64,000 nucleotides of DNA, from positions 20,130,001 through 20,194,000 of the forward strand of contig PUFA01000012.1 in the NCBI GenBank assembly GCA_003508835.1, in the 5' to 3' direction. The translations under genes and the position numbers were made by a program. The notes beneath the pieces were generated by a model, which ran no database searches, was not told the DNA's origin, and saw only the letters and a program-made list of their open reading frames with translations. The stretch is from Eonycteris spelaea (lineage: Eukaryota > Chordata > Mammalia > Chiroptera > Pteropodidae). This document shows positions 12,850 to 25,194 of this stretch, piece after piece; the stretch's first letter is position 1, and each line of letters opens with the position of its first letter.

Positions 12850-13045
12850 ATTGTCATGGTGTAGTGGAGAGATCATGAACTTTTAAGTCAGTAAATTGGA
12901 ATTTGAATCTTGAAATTGCCACCCATTATCTGTGGGCGCTTAGGAAAATTACTTATTTTTTCTGAACTTCCCTTTTTCATCATAAAATAGAGTTGCTGGA
13001 AGAATGAAGTGACAGAATGTACAGTATGTAGTCGGCAGGGAATTT
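12850..13045 (+). repeat. MIR SINE
   Basis: 'atgaacttttaagtcagtaa' followed by 'cttaggaaaattacttattt' and 'catcataaaatagagttgct' in MIR order. Confidence 0.85.
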
Positions 13046-13154
13046 ATTATGTTTTCTCCCTACTCTCTAGCCCAAATTTAAGACATGCTGAATGACAATG
13101 TCAGAGGTGGAGGTCAATGTAAGTGGTGGGACAGACAAAACCAGCTGATATTTA

Positions 13155-13290
13155 TCCATTAATTCATTTAATCATTAATTCAGCCAATTGAGTGTTATTC
13201 ACAGTATTGTCCTGAGAGATGGGAATTAGACAGGAGCAAGACTTGGACCCTGATACCCCAGCTCCAGCCCCCATCCTGAAGAAAGTGAAG
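13155..13290 (-). repeat. L2 LINE 3' fragment
   Basis: 'aatcattaattcagccaatt', 'gagtgttattcacagtattg' and 'aattagacaggagcaagac' are a diverged reversed L2 3' end. Confidence 0.55.
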
Positions 13291-13909
13291 GGCAGGTGCT
13301 TCTCAGCAGTCAAGCACAGAAGTATAAGTGCTGAGCAAATCGAAAGCCAAAACAGGACTGAGGTCTTGAGACCATTCGTGCTGGTCAGCACCCTCAGAGC
13401 CAGCCCTGTCCAGGTCCCTCCATCTGCTGGTGATGACATGGGACCACTGTCTTGCTGACTGAAAGACACAGGACTCCTAAGATGAAAGTGGTTTGAGACT
13501 ACCCTGGCTTACTGAGTGGACTGGGGAAACGGCTGAGACTTCCTTCTTTTTTGTACTTCTTTTTTCAAAAACTTTTGAGGGCAGATAAGATGACCTAGAC
13601 TAAAGATAGAAGACCTGCTGAGTCTACATGAAATATACTTGTCTTCTTTGGCAGGCTGGGACTCAGTAGACGGACGCACGTATACGGCGTGTGCTTTTGC
13701 CTGTGACATGGCGAATGTGTACTTTGAGTGAATTCAGAAAACAAAAGTGAGTGTGTCTGTTACTCTGGATGTTGTAAGTTATACATTCTTTAAGCTATGT
13801 GTTTTAGAGTCATAATTTGTTTCAGGTCAATGAAAATGTAAGTTGAAGTAAATGATATCATGAATTGTTTATAAAGGAAAAGCTTTCAGGATAAGGATAG
13901 CAGCAGGTT

Positions 13910-14110
13910 TGAATACTTATCGCTTTTATCTACTCATCTTATCTACTTATCTGTTCACCGCTTTTCTACGTTATTTACCTTGATCCTCAATACAACTGTT
14001 TGAGGTTGGTATGCCAATTTTTATTTTGCATGTAGGTAAACGTGGATTTGAGAGGTAAATCCTTTATACAAGGTCACACAGCTAGTAAACAGCAAATCCA
14101 GATCTGTCTG
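13910..14110 (-). repeat. MIR SINE
   Basis: 'ctcaatacaactgtttgagg', 'aaggtcacacagctagtaaa', 'agatctgtctgacccccaag': reverse MIR with a well kept core. Confidence 0.9.
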
Positions 14111-14299
14111 ACCCCCAAGTCATAACCTATAAGGTTCTTTCTGCCATGTCTCCAGCTCTGTATAATATGAATAAAGCACATGTGTGATATATGTGATATG
14201 ATTTCTAATATGAGCATGTACAAACTACAAAAAACAAAAAACAAAAAAACGCCATAGGAACAAATTATTCTCCTGGGAGGCCTAAAATGCTTCACAAGA

Positions 14300-14420
14300 C
14301 AACCATCTTATTTAGAGGCAATAAAGCAATAAAACTCTGAGAGGTTGTGACTTGCCCAAGGTGGCAAAGTGCAAAGTTAAAATGGAACCAACTCTTAAGC
14401 AGTGATTCTTCTGCAAACAA
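14300..14420 (-). repeat. MIR SINE fragment
   Basis: 'actctgagaggttgtgactt' and 'gcccaaggtggcaaagtgca' are the reverse MIR core. Confidence 0.75.
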
Positions 14421-14789
14421 GAACATGCCATCTCGTATGCCCCAAGTGTCAGGTTAAAAAATGACTTTGAGAGTAATGAGAAAGTAAAAGACCAAAGTTA
14501 GTGGTGCTGGGAGGAAACTTCCCCAACCATTTGGTTTCCCAAGACCGATTGCTCCTAATTTGTTCCTCTGCCTTAAACTTGAGTATGACTGTCATTGGTG
14601 ATATTCAAAGAAAGTCATCTGTTCCAATTCAAACCAGTGGAAGCTGAGAGCAGTGATTTGAGAGGTGATGAGGATGGTCGTTACTTGGTTGCCAACGCTA
14701 TACAGGCGCTTTTCATCTGTCTGTGTGTTCTAGTTACCTATTAATGGAAAAGGAAATAAGACTAGTTGTGTCTTTGAGGTGATATAATA

Positions 14790-14955
14790 TGGCAGAGAGA
14801 GGACTGACTTGAAAGTCAGGACAGCTGCTGACTTATGTGTTTCGGGAAAGGTCCACTCAAAGCCACTCAGAATTTCCACGTTCGTGGAAAAGGAATGGAT
14901 GATCCTGCCTGCCTTGTGCGAGTGGCTGTGAAGATGAGATAAGGTGGTATCTTAG
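14790..14955 (+). repeat. MIR SINE
   Basis: 'gacttgaaagtcaggacagc' and 'gtggctgtgaagatgagata' fit a diverged plus-strand MIR. It contains a short perfect hairpin at 14,873-14,890. Confidence 0.6.
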
Positions 14956-16150
14956 ACTGGGCCCTGGAAACAAATCTTGAAATTAGAATGCATGTGAAAA
15001 CTATTTATTAGAGACTTATCAAAAAACAAACAAACGAATAAACAGAGAAATGGGAAATTGAGACAGGTAGGGGAAGGAAACCAAATAAGGGTGAAGTATC
15101 AAGTCACATCTCACGGAGAGTAATTTTAGCCCAAGCTGGAGGACAGCGAGGACAGCCTAAGTAACAACACACAGGAGAAGCTAGGGAGCTGGAGAATTTC
15201 CATGCTGACAGCTTTATACTCCCAAACCTGTGCATCATGAGGTAAAGGCTGCCCTGGGGGATGTAAATTCCCAAACATTTCCACCCCCCTGTTCCCCCCA
15301 AATTGGGCTCTTTTAGCCTAAGGATGGCCCTCCAATAAAAGGGTGTAATTTTAGGGACTAAAAGGAACACCAGAAGCCAGTGTCCAAGAATACGGTAAAG
15401 GGATTGTAGGACGTATGAGGAAAGTGCCACAAAGTTATAGGTAGTACGGATAATCCACTCAACCGGGTGTGCGGTCCATGGTAGTGCCTCAATAAAAAGT
15501 AAAAATTTTTGTTTCTTCCAATGTTGTATTGGTGAATAATATAAAAAACTTTGTATTTCCCTAAATTCTGGAGGAAAGGACACTGGCAGATAAAGTAAAA
15601 ACACAATTTTCCTCAAATCCAGGGCTCCTAGCTTTGTTAAAGTCCCACAGGCCCCAAATATCTGTGTGTGTGTGTGTGTCATCTGCTTCGCATCATTGTT
15701 TTGATGAAAGGGAGAGCTGTCTTTCACAGTTCAAAGGCAGAGGAATAAGGATAGCCTTTCCTTTATTCATCTCCACCAGCCATCTCAGCTTCTCAGTGGA
15801 TTGCGTGTCAACCAAGCTGGTGCTACTGGGGCCCACATTACTTCCATTGTTCAAACATCACCCTTAGATGTGAGGGAGGAGGAACTGGCTCCAGCATCCA
15901 ATCTTTCACTGGAATTGCTGGGATCCACTTCAGTGGCACTCACTGCCCACTATTGGTTTTTATCATCAGTATTTCGGTAGCATAAAGCCAGCATGTTCAA
16001 ACAATTCCAGTCCCTTTTTCTCTTTAAAACACTTTCGGAGTCTTGGCCCAACCTCACCTGGCAGAGAAATTCCTTCAGCACAGTTGCTGCTATGCTTCTC
16101 AGCCTTAACCAGAATAAATCTCTAAGTTCTCCTTGTCTCATGGGTTTTTC
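14956..16150. other. Unclassified sequence with the longest open frame
   Basis: Holds a 207-codon minus-strand frame (15,104-15,727) without a recognisable domain, signal or family. Its composition and THTHTQ run from a TG repeat argue for a chance ORF, perhaps within an unidentified old repeat. Confidence 0.4.
15663..15680 (+). repeat. (TG)9 microsatellite
   Basis: Short TG tract. It supplies the His/Thr run at the start of the overlapping minus-strand open frame. Confidence 0.9.
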
Positions 16151-16162
16151 ATAAAGGATGCT

Positions 16163-16622
16163 TTATGGGTTGGATTGTGGTGCCCCCCCCCAAAATCACT
16201 GAAGTCCTAACTCCCCACCATGTGACTTTATTTGGTAAGAGAGCCTTTACAGAGGTAATCAAGTTAATATGAGGCCATTAGGGTGAGCCCTAATCCAATA
16301 TAGTTGATGTCCTTCTAAAAGGAGAAATTTGGACACAGAGACAGACCCGCAAAGAAAGAGACACACAAGAAGGATTCCAGGTGATATCGAGGCAGAGATT
16401 GGAGTGAAGTATCTACAATCAAAAGAACTCCATGGATTGCTGAGAATCACCGGAATCTAGGAAGAGGCAAGGAAGTGTTTTCCCTAGAACTATCAGAAAG
16501 GGCATGGCCCTGCCAAAACCTTGATTTTAGACTTCCAGCTTCCAGAAGTGGGAGAATAAATTTCTGTTGTTTAAAACCACTTAGTTTGTATAATTTTGTT
16601 ACAGCAGCCCTAGCTGTAATAC
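16163..16622 (+). mobile_element. MaLR (MLT1-type) solo LTR
   Basis: Near full length: 'gggttggattgtggtgcccc', 'tttacagaggtaatcaagtt', 'aggccattagggtgagccct', 'gaataaatttctgttgttta' (with the poly(A) signal region) and 'acagcagccctagc'. No internal sequence follows, so it is a solo LTR. Confidence 0.9.
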
Positions 16623-16729
16623 GGCTGGGATCTCTGATACCACTGAGAACTGAGCGGATTTTGCAAGACGCTTCCCAATTTCTCCGGACCTCAGCTCCTC
16701 ATCTGGAAAATGTGGAGAATGGATTGAAC

Positions 16730-17300
16730 AGCTATGGCAGATTGTATTTTCCAAAAACATCCACAATAATGTTCATCCCACAGGCTTTTCTACAACAGGT
16801 CATATTAACCCTCATTAAGATGAGGTCTGTGTCCTCTCCCTTAAATATCGGTGACCTTGTGACTCAATTGTACTCAGTAGAACGAGGCAGAAGTGGCACT
16901 GCATGACTTCTGAGGCCAAGATATAAAAGCTTCCACTTTGGTACTGAGACACGTTCCGTGGGGCCCTGACCCCCCATGTGAGGAAGGTCCGCTCATGTGG
17001 GGAGGCCACAGGTAGGTTCTCCAGTTGACACCCCCACCTGAGGTCTCAGCCGACAGTCAGCAGCAGCATTAAACATGGAAGTGAGGGTGTCCCCAGATAA
17101 TTCTAGCTCTCACCCAGGAGGTCTCCTCCAGCCGTAGAGTCTTCCCAGCTCAGACTCCAGACATCCTCAAGCAAAGAAAAGCCATTTCCACTGTCTTTTT
17201 TCTGAATTCCTGACCCACAGACCCCACATGTCTAATAAAATGGTTATTGTTTTATGCTACAAAGTCTGGGAATAATTAGTCAAGCAGAAATAATAACGGG
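16730..17300 (+). mobile_element. Second MaLR (older MLT1-type) LTR
   Basis: A different, older MLT1 subfamily in the same orientation: 'ggcagattgtattttccaaa', 'cctgaggtctcagccgacag', 'gtcttcccagctcagactcc', 'ttcctgacccacagac' and 'aataaaatggttattgtttt'. It starts about 110 bp after the previous LTR. Confidence 0.85.
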
Positions 17301-17709
17301 ACCACCAACTCTCCAAAATCTTTTCCGGATTTTATTGGTTAGAGTCTGAGAACTGGTCTGGAGCGTTCTGAGTAGAGCGTGAAGTGACTCGGGGAGACCG
17401 CGTCAGGCTATAAAGAATGTGAGGCCCCTGGGACGAGCCCTGTTCTCTGGCTCTTCACTGCTGCTCTTGCCAGAGTTAAGGATCCAATACCAAAATAACT
17501 GCAGGTTTTCAGGACACCTCGAATAAATCTTAAATCTTATATAAATCTAATTAAAAGTGGGTGTGACCTTGCTTTTCACAAGCCTTTTCAAGTGTCTCGG
17601 CCCAAATTCCATTCAATCGTCAAGTTTGCAGTGACTTTCAATATGGTTGGACTTCTGTGCTCACTTCCTGCTTCCTTTTAACCACTGCTGTTTTACTCAT
17701 TTTGAATCA

Positions 17710-17930
17710 AATTCATTCATTCAAGAAAATTATTGTATGTCAACTATGTATAACTATTGTGCTAAGATTTGAGGGCATCTGGAAGGTATACAGGGATCAA
17801 TCAGCCACTGATCGTTCTCTTAAAGAAATTTATAACTGAGAGGGTCAGGGCATATCCAAAGAATTCCCATTCAAGGTACAAGTGATATGTGCCATACAAG
17901 AAAGCAGGCAAAGTGCTGAGAGTGCTATGC
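17710..17930 (-). repeat. L2 LINE 3' fragment
   Basis: 'ttcattcaagaaaattattg', 'tatgtcaactatgtataact' and 'ggtatacagggatcaatcag' follow the reversed L2 3' UTR. Confidence 0.72.
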
Positions 17931-18419
17931 AGAGAGAGGTCACTCCCTGGTGTGTGGGCCAGCTGTTAAGTTGCCTCTCAGTTCCAAACCTGTCCTTCCA
18001 TACTCTGCTGATGCTGAGGCTGGGATTCTGCAAACTACGTTTCTGCTTTCCCAGCTGCCCTGTTAGGCTCCACCAATAGGGGGCGTTTGAGGAAGACTGC
18101 GAGCCTGGAGAAGGAGAAAGGGATTCCTTCACCTGTTTGCTTTCTGTTCCTGTGAGCATCAACCCAGCAGTGCTTCTTCACCCTGGCAGCTCCAGTTTGA
18201 CAATGGCAGTTCACTCCAGCAGCAGCCGGATCCAGTTTTCAGTCTCTCCCATGTCAGAGAACCAGCCTCATTGTCACCTCTCAGGGGTACCAGTACTGGC
18301 CTGCTTGCACCCACTTCTCCTGCAGTTGTGACCTTTTTAAAACTTTAGTATTTCCTTTCCACCCTTTCAGTTACTTAGTGAACAATCTTTATATTAAATT
18401 ACCTCTCTTCAATAAAACT

Positions 18420-19034
18420 GGTGTGATGTTGGTGAGGATATGAAATTGGAACCATTGTGCACCGTTGGTGAGAATATAAAATAGTGCAGCTGCTAGGGAA
18501 AATAGTATGGCAGTTCCTCAGAAAATTTAAAGTAGAATTACCATATGGCCCAGCAATTCCACTTCTGGGTATAGATCTGAAAGAATGGAAAGCAAGGTCT
18601 CAGGGAGGTGTTTGTACACACATTTTTGTAACAGCATTGTTCACAATAGCAACCCAAGTGTCCATTGACAGATGAGTGGATAAACAAGATGTGCTCTGTG
18701 CATACAATGGAATGTTATTCAGCCTTTAAAAAGAAGGAAATTCTGACATTTACCTCAACGTGATGAATCATAAGGATATTATGCTATGAAATAAGTCATT
18801 CACAAAAGACAAATATTGCAGAATCCTACTTACATGAGATACCTAGAATAGTCAAACTCATACAAGCAAAAAGTGGTTTCCAGAGGCTAGGGGACAGGAA
18901 AATGGGAGTTGTTTAATGAGTATAGATTTCAGTTTTGCAAGAAGAAAAGTTCTGGAGATTGATTGTACAACAATGAGAATATATTTAACACTACCACACT
19001 GTACACTTAAAAATGATTAAGAGGGTAAATTTTA

Positions 19035-19087
<53 letters not shown>

Positions 19088-19100
19088 ACAATTTAAAAAT
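18420..19100 (+). mobile_element. Old L1 3' fragment ending in an AT microsatellite
   Basis: ORF2 C-terminal region and 3' UTR on the plus strand. Positions 18,484-18,675 translate to a recognisable ORF2 piece ([23 protein letters not shown]). The element continues through 'caatggaatgttattcagcc' and 'actgtacacttaaaaatg' and runs into a (TA) tract. Confidence 0.9.
19037..19084 (+). repeat. (AT)24 microsatellite
   Basis: Uninterrupted AT tract at the 3' end of an old L1, probably grown from its A/T-rich tail. Self-complementary. Confidence 0.97.
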
Positions 19101-19189
19101 GGGTATTATTTCTGTCTGCTGAACAGACTCTGAATCATGAGGCAATTAAACTTTTGTATTAGACATAGGGCAGGTGCAGGGAAAGAGTC

Positions 19190-19410
19190 ACTAACCAAAG
19201 GAACAAACAACTTAGATCCATCCCAGTGGCTTCAAATAATAAAGATTAAGTAATACAGGTGGCTTTGCTCACTGGGTCATTCAGGGACACAGGCTCCTTC
19301 CATCATGTGAGCTCGCTATCCTCAACACATGTCCTCTAAAACCACCACGTAAGGAAAAGAGGACATGTCGAGACTGCCCATAGGGTTAATGACTGGGGCA
19401 TTCATATAGA
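19190..19410. mobile_element. Probable LTR-like remnant
   Basis: 'cccagtggcttcaaataata' and 'cattcagggacacaggctcc' match a common mammalian LTR-type repeat whose name I cannot assign. Confidence 0.35.
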
Positions 19411-19799
19411 CATCACATTTGCCACGTTTTCCATCGGCCAGAATTCAGTCATACAACTCAAAGTAAATTATAAGGGAAGCTGGGAAGTTATTTTTCCAGA
19501 GAGCACAGGAGGAAAATGAAATGAATTGGGTAAATACATAGCATTGTTGCTACTGGAGCTTTACAGAGGGAATGGTATTTGGGTTGGGCCTTGAAAATTG
19601 AGCCTTGTCTTCATCTCTGTGTTTCTTGCATTATCAAAAGTTCTAGCACAGAATAGATTGTTGATAAGTATTCATTGTATAGATAAAGGATGGGTAAATA
19701 GAAATGTAGCTTTCTATAAATGTTGAAACACAATGGGACTAGAAAGAGAGAATTAGTCTATCTATTTCTAGAACTGTCGCCTGATGTCTTCCTTTGAGC

Positions 19800-20010
19800 T
19801 CTGAGAGCCTAAGACAGTGATGATTGTCATCATCCAATATATTTTTCTATTTTTTCAGCATAAGAAACAAACTCAGGGAAGTTGGCGAGTAGCTCGCCTC
19901 CACGGCTCAGTGATGAAGGATGGGCCAAGAATCATAATCCCAAATTGGGACATAGTCTGGCAGACCATCTCGAGTCCACACATGAAGTCCCTGCTCCTTA
20001 ATTAGTGTGA
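19800..20010 (-). repeat. MIR SINE
   Basis: 'acaaactcagggaagttggc' and the 'ctcagtgatgaaggatgggc' region match a diverged reverse MIR. Confidence 0.55.
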
Positions 20011-20499
20011 GTCCTGTGCCCCCTCAACCCCAGTTTCTAACACAAGTGCTGGATATGTGGAGAATCAATCATGCCTATTTTGATAGATGCCTAGCTTGTA
20101 TCATTGAGCCTGTGGAAGCTTGCCCATGTATGAAGCCATTTGTTCTTTTCTGTTTTGGGCTTGTTTGAAGCGATATTAATAAAAAATAAAGCCAGTAAAA
20201 GCAAAATGATTGTAATTAATGCTAATAAAGGGAAGAACCAGATTGCTGAGTGCATCTGTTCAATCTGGCTTTTTGAGTGGTTGGCAGGGCTTTTATTATT
20301 GGTAAGTGGGAAATGGTGAGTTCAGGGCCATAACCCATTTCTAATATGCTTACACATGGATAACAATGGCACAGTTTCTGTCCCCAGACCTTGGGCAGCT
20401 GCCCAGTAGGTTTTGTGTAACAATGTGATCAAGTGTAATCTGGGTGAGAAATTTATTTTTGATGTTCTGTATGTACTGCAAGTACCCCTACTGGAGCCT

Positions 20500-20620
20500 G
20501 TGTTTTTGTTACCTACTGCTATGTAACGAGTTTGCTAAACTTAGTGACTTAGACAACAAACAGTTTTTTGCACTCGTGGATTCTGTGGGTCAGGAATTCA
20601 GAAGGACACAGTGGAAATGC
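20500..20620 (-). mobile_element. Short MaLR-like LTR fragment
   Basis: 'acctactgctatgtaacgag' and 'tctgtgggtcaggaattcag' resemble the same end of the LTR family seen at 21.5 kb. Confidence 0.45.
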
Positions 20621-21479
20621 TTATCTCTTCTCCCTGATGTTTAATTCATTGTCTTTGTCTTCTCCTGACATTTAATTTTCTCTCTTTGTTCACCAGATCA
20701 TTCTCTGTTGAATTCTAGGGAAAATCTAAGGATGGCATCCCATGCCCTAGGAATGGGGAGGAGGAATCAGGATGAGAAAAGAAGTAAACCAAGGGATCAG
20801 TGTAACCTTGAGCAAAATAAAATCTACACTACACTGAAATGTTTCACGAAGGGAACAATATTAGACATCAAATTCTAACATTTGATGTAATTAGAATATC
20901 AGTCACCCGTTTGGACAGGGGTGTTGAATAATGGCTGGGAGGGAACATGAGAGAGGCTTCTGGGATACTAAAAGACCATTTGAAAAGCAAGGGAGGAAGA
21001 TGTACAAATAGCCCAGGAAAGGGACCACATGCCTTTCAGAAGTCCCATAAGGTGAAAAGCACAGCCAGTGTTTTGAAACACTTGTCCAGGAAGGATTTGG
21101 TGACTAAGAAAGAGTGAGGTATTTAAAGAAGATGGTTTGATTTCCAATTGTGAGCCACTCTAAAAAAAAAAAAACATTTTTATGTGTAAGTCTGACATTC
21201 TATACCTCGCCTGTTAAACCTAGTTGAGTGAAGTCCCTCTTACAAAGTTTCCAAGTATAGAGGCTAACTGCAGTAGTTTCTCCACACCCTCTTTTATTAC
21301 TGTAAGTTAGGACGCACAGTGTACTTATTACATTGATAATCAAACAGTAGGTGGTCTGCCCTCTGGACAGAAGATCTATTCTTTCATACTCAAGTCATTC
21401 ATGTTATTCAGTAAGATGACTCACGCTAATTCTCACAGCTCATTTTTGGTGTTGTTACCATTATGGTTTATATTGGTCA

Positions 21480-21990
21480 GCTATTATATTAATTATTTAT
21501 TGCTATACAAAAATGTCCCCCCCCAAAAAAAAATCATTTATTTTGCTCATGAATCTGAAATTTGGTAAGAGCTTGGAGGGGTGGTTCATCAGCTGGGGCA
21601 ACTTAACTAGAGACATTTCAAGATGGCCCACTCACATGACAGCACATGGATGCTGGCTGGCTGGCAAGACGAATTCAGCCTGTAGCCCGAGGAACTTAGT
21701 TCCTTTCCACACGCTGCTTGGCCTTTTCTCTTGAGTTTTCAAGAGAGCGTCCCAAAAGAACAAGATGGAAGTGCGTGACATTTTATGATCTAGACCTGGA
21801 AGTCAGAATGTCACTTCTGCCACTTATTGGTTGAGGGAGTCAAAATAATAGATCTACTCAGATTCAAGAGGAGGAGACATAGATCCAATTTCCTGATGAA
21901 GGAATGTCAAGGTTCTAAAAGAGTCTTGGGAGATGGGAGATATTTGGGAGCCATCTTTGGAAAATACGATGTGCCATGTATGTTGAAATA
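21480..21990 (-). mobile_element. Probable MaLR LTR
   Basis: Minus-strand MLT1-like order: 'aattatttattgctatacaa', 'gtggttcatcagctggggca', 'gcgtcccaaaagaacaagat', 'ccacttattggttgagggag'. Edges approximate. Contains a C8/A9 run at about 21,516. Confidence 0.55.
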
Positions 21991-23079
21991 GTGACTATAC
22001 AGAAGAGTGACAAGAGACTCATCAAATCAATGTGTGTATAGGTTTGTGTGAGATGTATAGGTGGAGAAAAGCCTTTTATGCCTTTTCACACACACTCATG
22101 AGAGAATTTCCATGCCAGTCATCAGGAGGAGGAAGTATCAAAGGACTACTTCTGGTCCCTCACTCAATAATCCCTCATCCTTCCCTCCCCAAGAAAGGAA
22201 ATATGGTTGATTTCCAGGGCCATTGCATGAAATGCAGACTGGGCTGAGTTTTTCTCTCTTGAAAGAAAGGCTGAGGCAAAATATGGGCAATGGGTAATTG
22301 GAGCTTGTGCTTTTTGTCTTCATATAGAAAAAAGGCTGAGTGGAGCCTGAATCAGACCTCATTCTCTTCCAAATTCTCTATCTGTATCTGCGTGGGTAAA
22401 TTAGGATTCTGTAGATCCTAAGAGTGGAATAGGGAAGGGAGGGAGGAGGATTTTCCATGATCTTTATCCAACCTTATGAGTAAAAAGGCTGATGTGTTGT
22501 TCAGTGCTTCATTTGGCTCTTTGCCATTATTTATCAAGTGACTAAGAACCCAGAACACAAAAAGTGTAATTAGCATACTTAAACTTCCAAAATATGTATA
22601 ACTGAAGTTCAATCTATGGCTCAAAATTGTCACTCATTTAAAGGCATTATAGTTTAGAATAGGCTACATGACAATGACTGTACTGTTGAGCTTGTGTTGA
22701 AGAGGCAGGAGGTCACGTTAGGAAAAAGATTACAGAATTTATCTGGAGATCTTGAAGAAATTGACCAGTGTGAGACTTCTCTAGCCCTATCCCATCTACT
22801 TGCAAGGAGACAGACCCCAGACACCTGCAAGCTGTTGCCACCCTTTCCCAGGAGCCCTAATGGGTTCCCTGAACTAGATGTCCAGTGTGCTAACCCCAAC
22901 TGTCATTGGGCTATATATTCTCCTGCTCCATAGTTTTGGATTGAAGCGCCCAGGAATTCAGCCTGCCTCTATGGCTCCCTTTTATCTGGGATATTTAGGC
23001 ATCAAAGATTTTTTTTTTCCAACTTCCCCCCTGAGATTGTGGCTCTTAGAAGAAGCCTGCTTTACACCCACTTGGCATT

Positions 23080-23330
23080 CATTCATTTATTTGGTCATGA
23101 GTTATCATTATGTATTGATGAGAACTGTGCCAGGCATTGTGCTAAACACTGGGTATAGGATTATGAATGAAACAGACCTTGGCTTCATAAAGCTTAAAAA
23201 CCTAATAGAGGAAGTGGACAATAAACCATAACAAACAAAAAACCCCTCAACATTATATAATTACAAATTGTATTAAGTGCTTTTTAAAACCTAAATAGGA
23301 TGCAGAGAAGTAAGGTCAAGGTAAGGCATC
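23080..23330 (-). repeat. L2 LINE 3' fragment
   Basis: 'gccaggcattgtgctaaaca', 'ggattatgaatgaaacagac' and 'gaggaagtggacaataaacc' are diagnostic of the reversed L2 3' UTR. Confidence 0.85.
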
Positions 23331-23409
23331 AACTTAAACAGGCCTAGCATCTTGTTTTATTCCAGCTAACCTTTCTCGTAAGGTTGTATTCCTATTTCGT
23401 CTGTGCCTT

Positions 23410-23520
23410 ATACTGAATAATAACAATACTACTACTAATAATCCTTAACACTTACAAAGCACTGGCTATGTCCCAGGTACTTTTGTAAGTAATTTTCATA
23501 CGTTAACTCATTTAAGATGG
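23410..23520 (-). repeat. MIR SINE 3' half
   Basis: 'aacacttacaaagcactggc', 'tatgtcccaggtacttttgt' and 'cgttaactcatttaagatgg'. Confidence 0.85.
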
Positions 23521-24309
23521 TATTGATTAATGGCCTAGATTGCACCAGAATTTAAGGTCTGTTATCTATATCTCAGACTCCATGCATTACTGCTTGCTTT
23601 CTCTTCCCATCTCATACATGCACAGACTCCTCACATCCCTAATAAGCATCTCCCTGCAACCTGAGAACTTTCTGAATGAAGAATGGAGCAGCACATATGT
23701 CAATCCATAGTTATAATGGCTGAATTCTTCTTGGGGGCACTGCTGCCCTAGTGTGTCTTGCACAATTTCCCTACTCCCTATTGTCTTTTCTTGCTGGGTG
23801 TTCCCAGAATAGTGCACAGATGCAGTGCGCAGTGCACTGATCCACCCTCAGGGAGCCAATCCCATCAACATCCAGCTGAAAAGGAAAATAACTATTGCAA
23901 AGATATGGAAATACAGTCTGGAGATTTGAAAATCACACAGATAAACTTGGGTGTACTGGTTCTCAAAGATATCTTTAGAAACAATCCTTTTTTAATGAAA
24001 TATTAATTGGAAATTCCAATACATAAGACAGATAGAGTGTGATTGGGAGACTCATGGTCTAGTTCTACCTTTCTCATCCTGAGATGATCCAAGTCAGCTA
24101 CCTGGAACTCTATGACTCTATAGAACTCAATTTTCAAACACTGCATTTAGCAATAAGGAGCAATTATGAGTAATTGAGTAGAGGATTGACATTTTTTAAA
24201 GTGTATTTTAGGAAATTAGTTTGGCAGTAATATACAGAGATAATTAAATGAGGAAAAATGGAGTTGAAGAAATTCTAACAGATTGTCACCGATCTCCTGA
24301 ATTGAGGTG

Positions 24310-24450
24310 ACAATAATAATGTCTTATCTTTGTATAGTATGTTCTGATAATTAGAAACCTATCATGTATATAATTTTATTCTCCCCCAATGCTGCCATGT
24401 GTTATGCAAGAGGACTACCATAATCTTCATTTTATATCTGAGGAAGATTC
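24310..24450 (-). repeat. MIR SINE fragment
   Basis: 'accataatcttcattttata' then 'tctgaggaagattc' fits a diverged reverse MIR core. Confidence 0.5.
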
Positions 24451-24611
24451 ATTCATAAGGACTATATGGAAATACATATAAGCTGAGAAATACAGTTCTC
24501 AGTTTGTAAGGCAAGGTCCTTCTCCTAATTCTAAGCTTTCAGGTATGGACCCGAAGGAATGGACTAGAAGACATATGTTTCAATAGGGAAAGGAGAAGAA
24601 TTGATCTAGAG

Positions 24612-24893
24612 CACTATTTCCCAAGATATGTTCTTGGGGTGCTTATAGGTATACTCCAAGGGTGTTATTTGGAGAAACTGGATCCATCTTCAAATGAGGC
24701 TGGGAAACACTGGGTGCAATTTACATTTTTAAACCATAGCACCATTCAGAGATTTAATAAGCAAGTGTGCATTAATTCTAAGTGGGGCATATAACATAAA
24801 AATCTCTCATACTCTTCTTTGCCATGGAACTCTGTCTTTAGGGGTATCTCATAGAATTTAGGAATTCTAGGAAATGGATTTTGGGAAACAGTG
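24612..24893. mobile_element. hAT-type mini-transposon, left of a tandem pair
   Basis: Terminal inverted repeats are CACTATTTCCCAA at 24,612 and the complement of TTGGGAAACAGTG ending at 24,893. It is flanked by ATCTAGAG (24,604-24,611) and GTCTAGAC (24,894-24,901), which match at 6 of 8 positions with TCTAGA in common. Non-coding; family not assigned. Confidence 0.7.
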
Positions 24894-24901
24894 GTCTAGA
24901 C

Positions 24902-25194
24902 CAGGTGTTGACAGACATTTCTGTAAGGGTCCTGATTGTCAACATCTTAGGCTTTGCAGGCCATATGGTCTCTGTGCCAACTACTGAGTTCTGCCATTGT
25001 AGCAGGAAAGTAGCCATTGACAATAGGCAAATGAGTGGGAGTAGCTGTGTTCCATTAGGAATAATGAAATTTGAATTTCATATAATTTTCCTGTGTTATG
25101 AAATATTATTTTATCTTTTTATTGCTTCCAACTGTTTAAAATTGTAAAATCTATTCTTAACTCTTGGGCTATATAAAACAGATAGCAGGCTGGA
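24902..25194. mobile_element. hAT-Charlie mini-transposon, right of a tandem pair
   Basis: Opens with 'CAGGTGTTGACAGACATTTC' and contains 'aggctttgcaggccatatgg' and 'ttctgccattgtagc', diagnostic of a common mammalian hAT-Charlie family. Its right terminus is degraded. GTCTAGAC precedes it and TTCTAGAA follows at 25,195-25,202 (6 of 8 matching). Confidence 0.72.

Noticed and set aside
16475..17009. 143-codon and 64-codon frames
   Set aside because: They lie within two MaLR LTRs, which do not code for protein.
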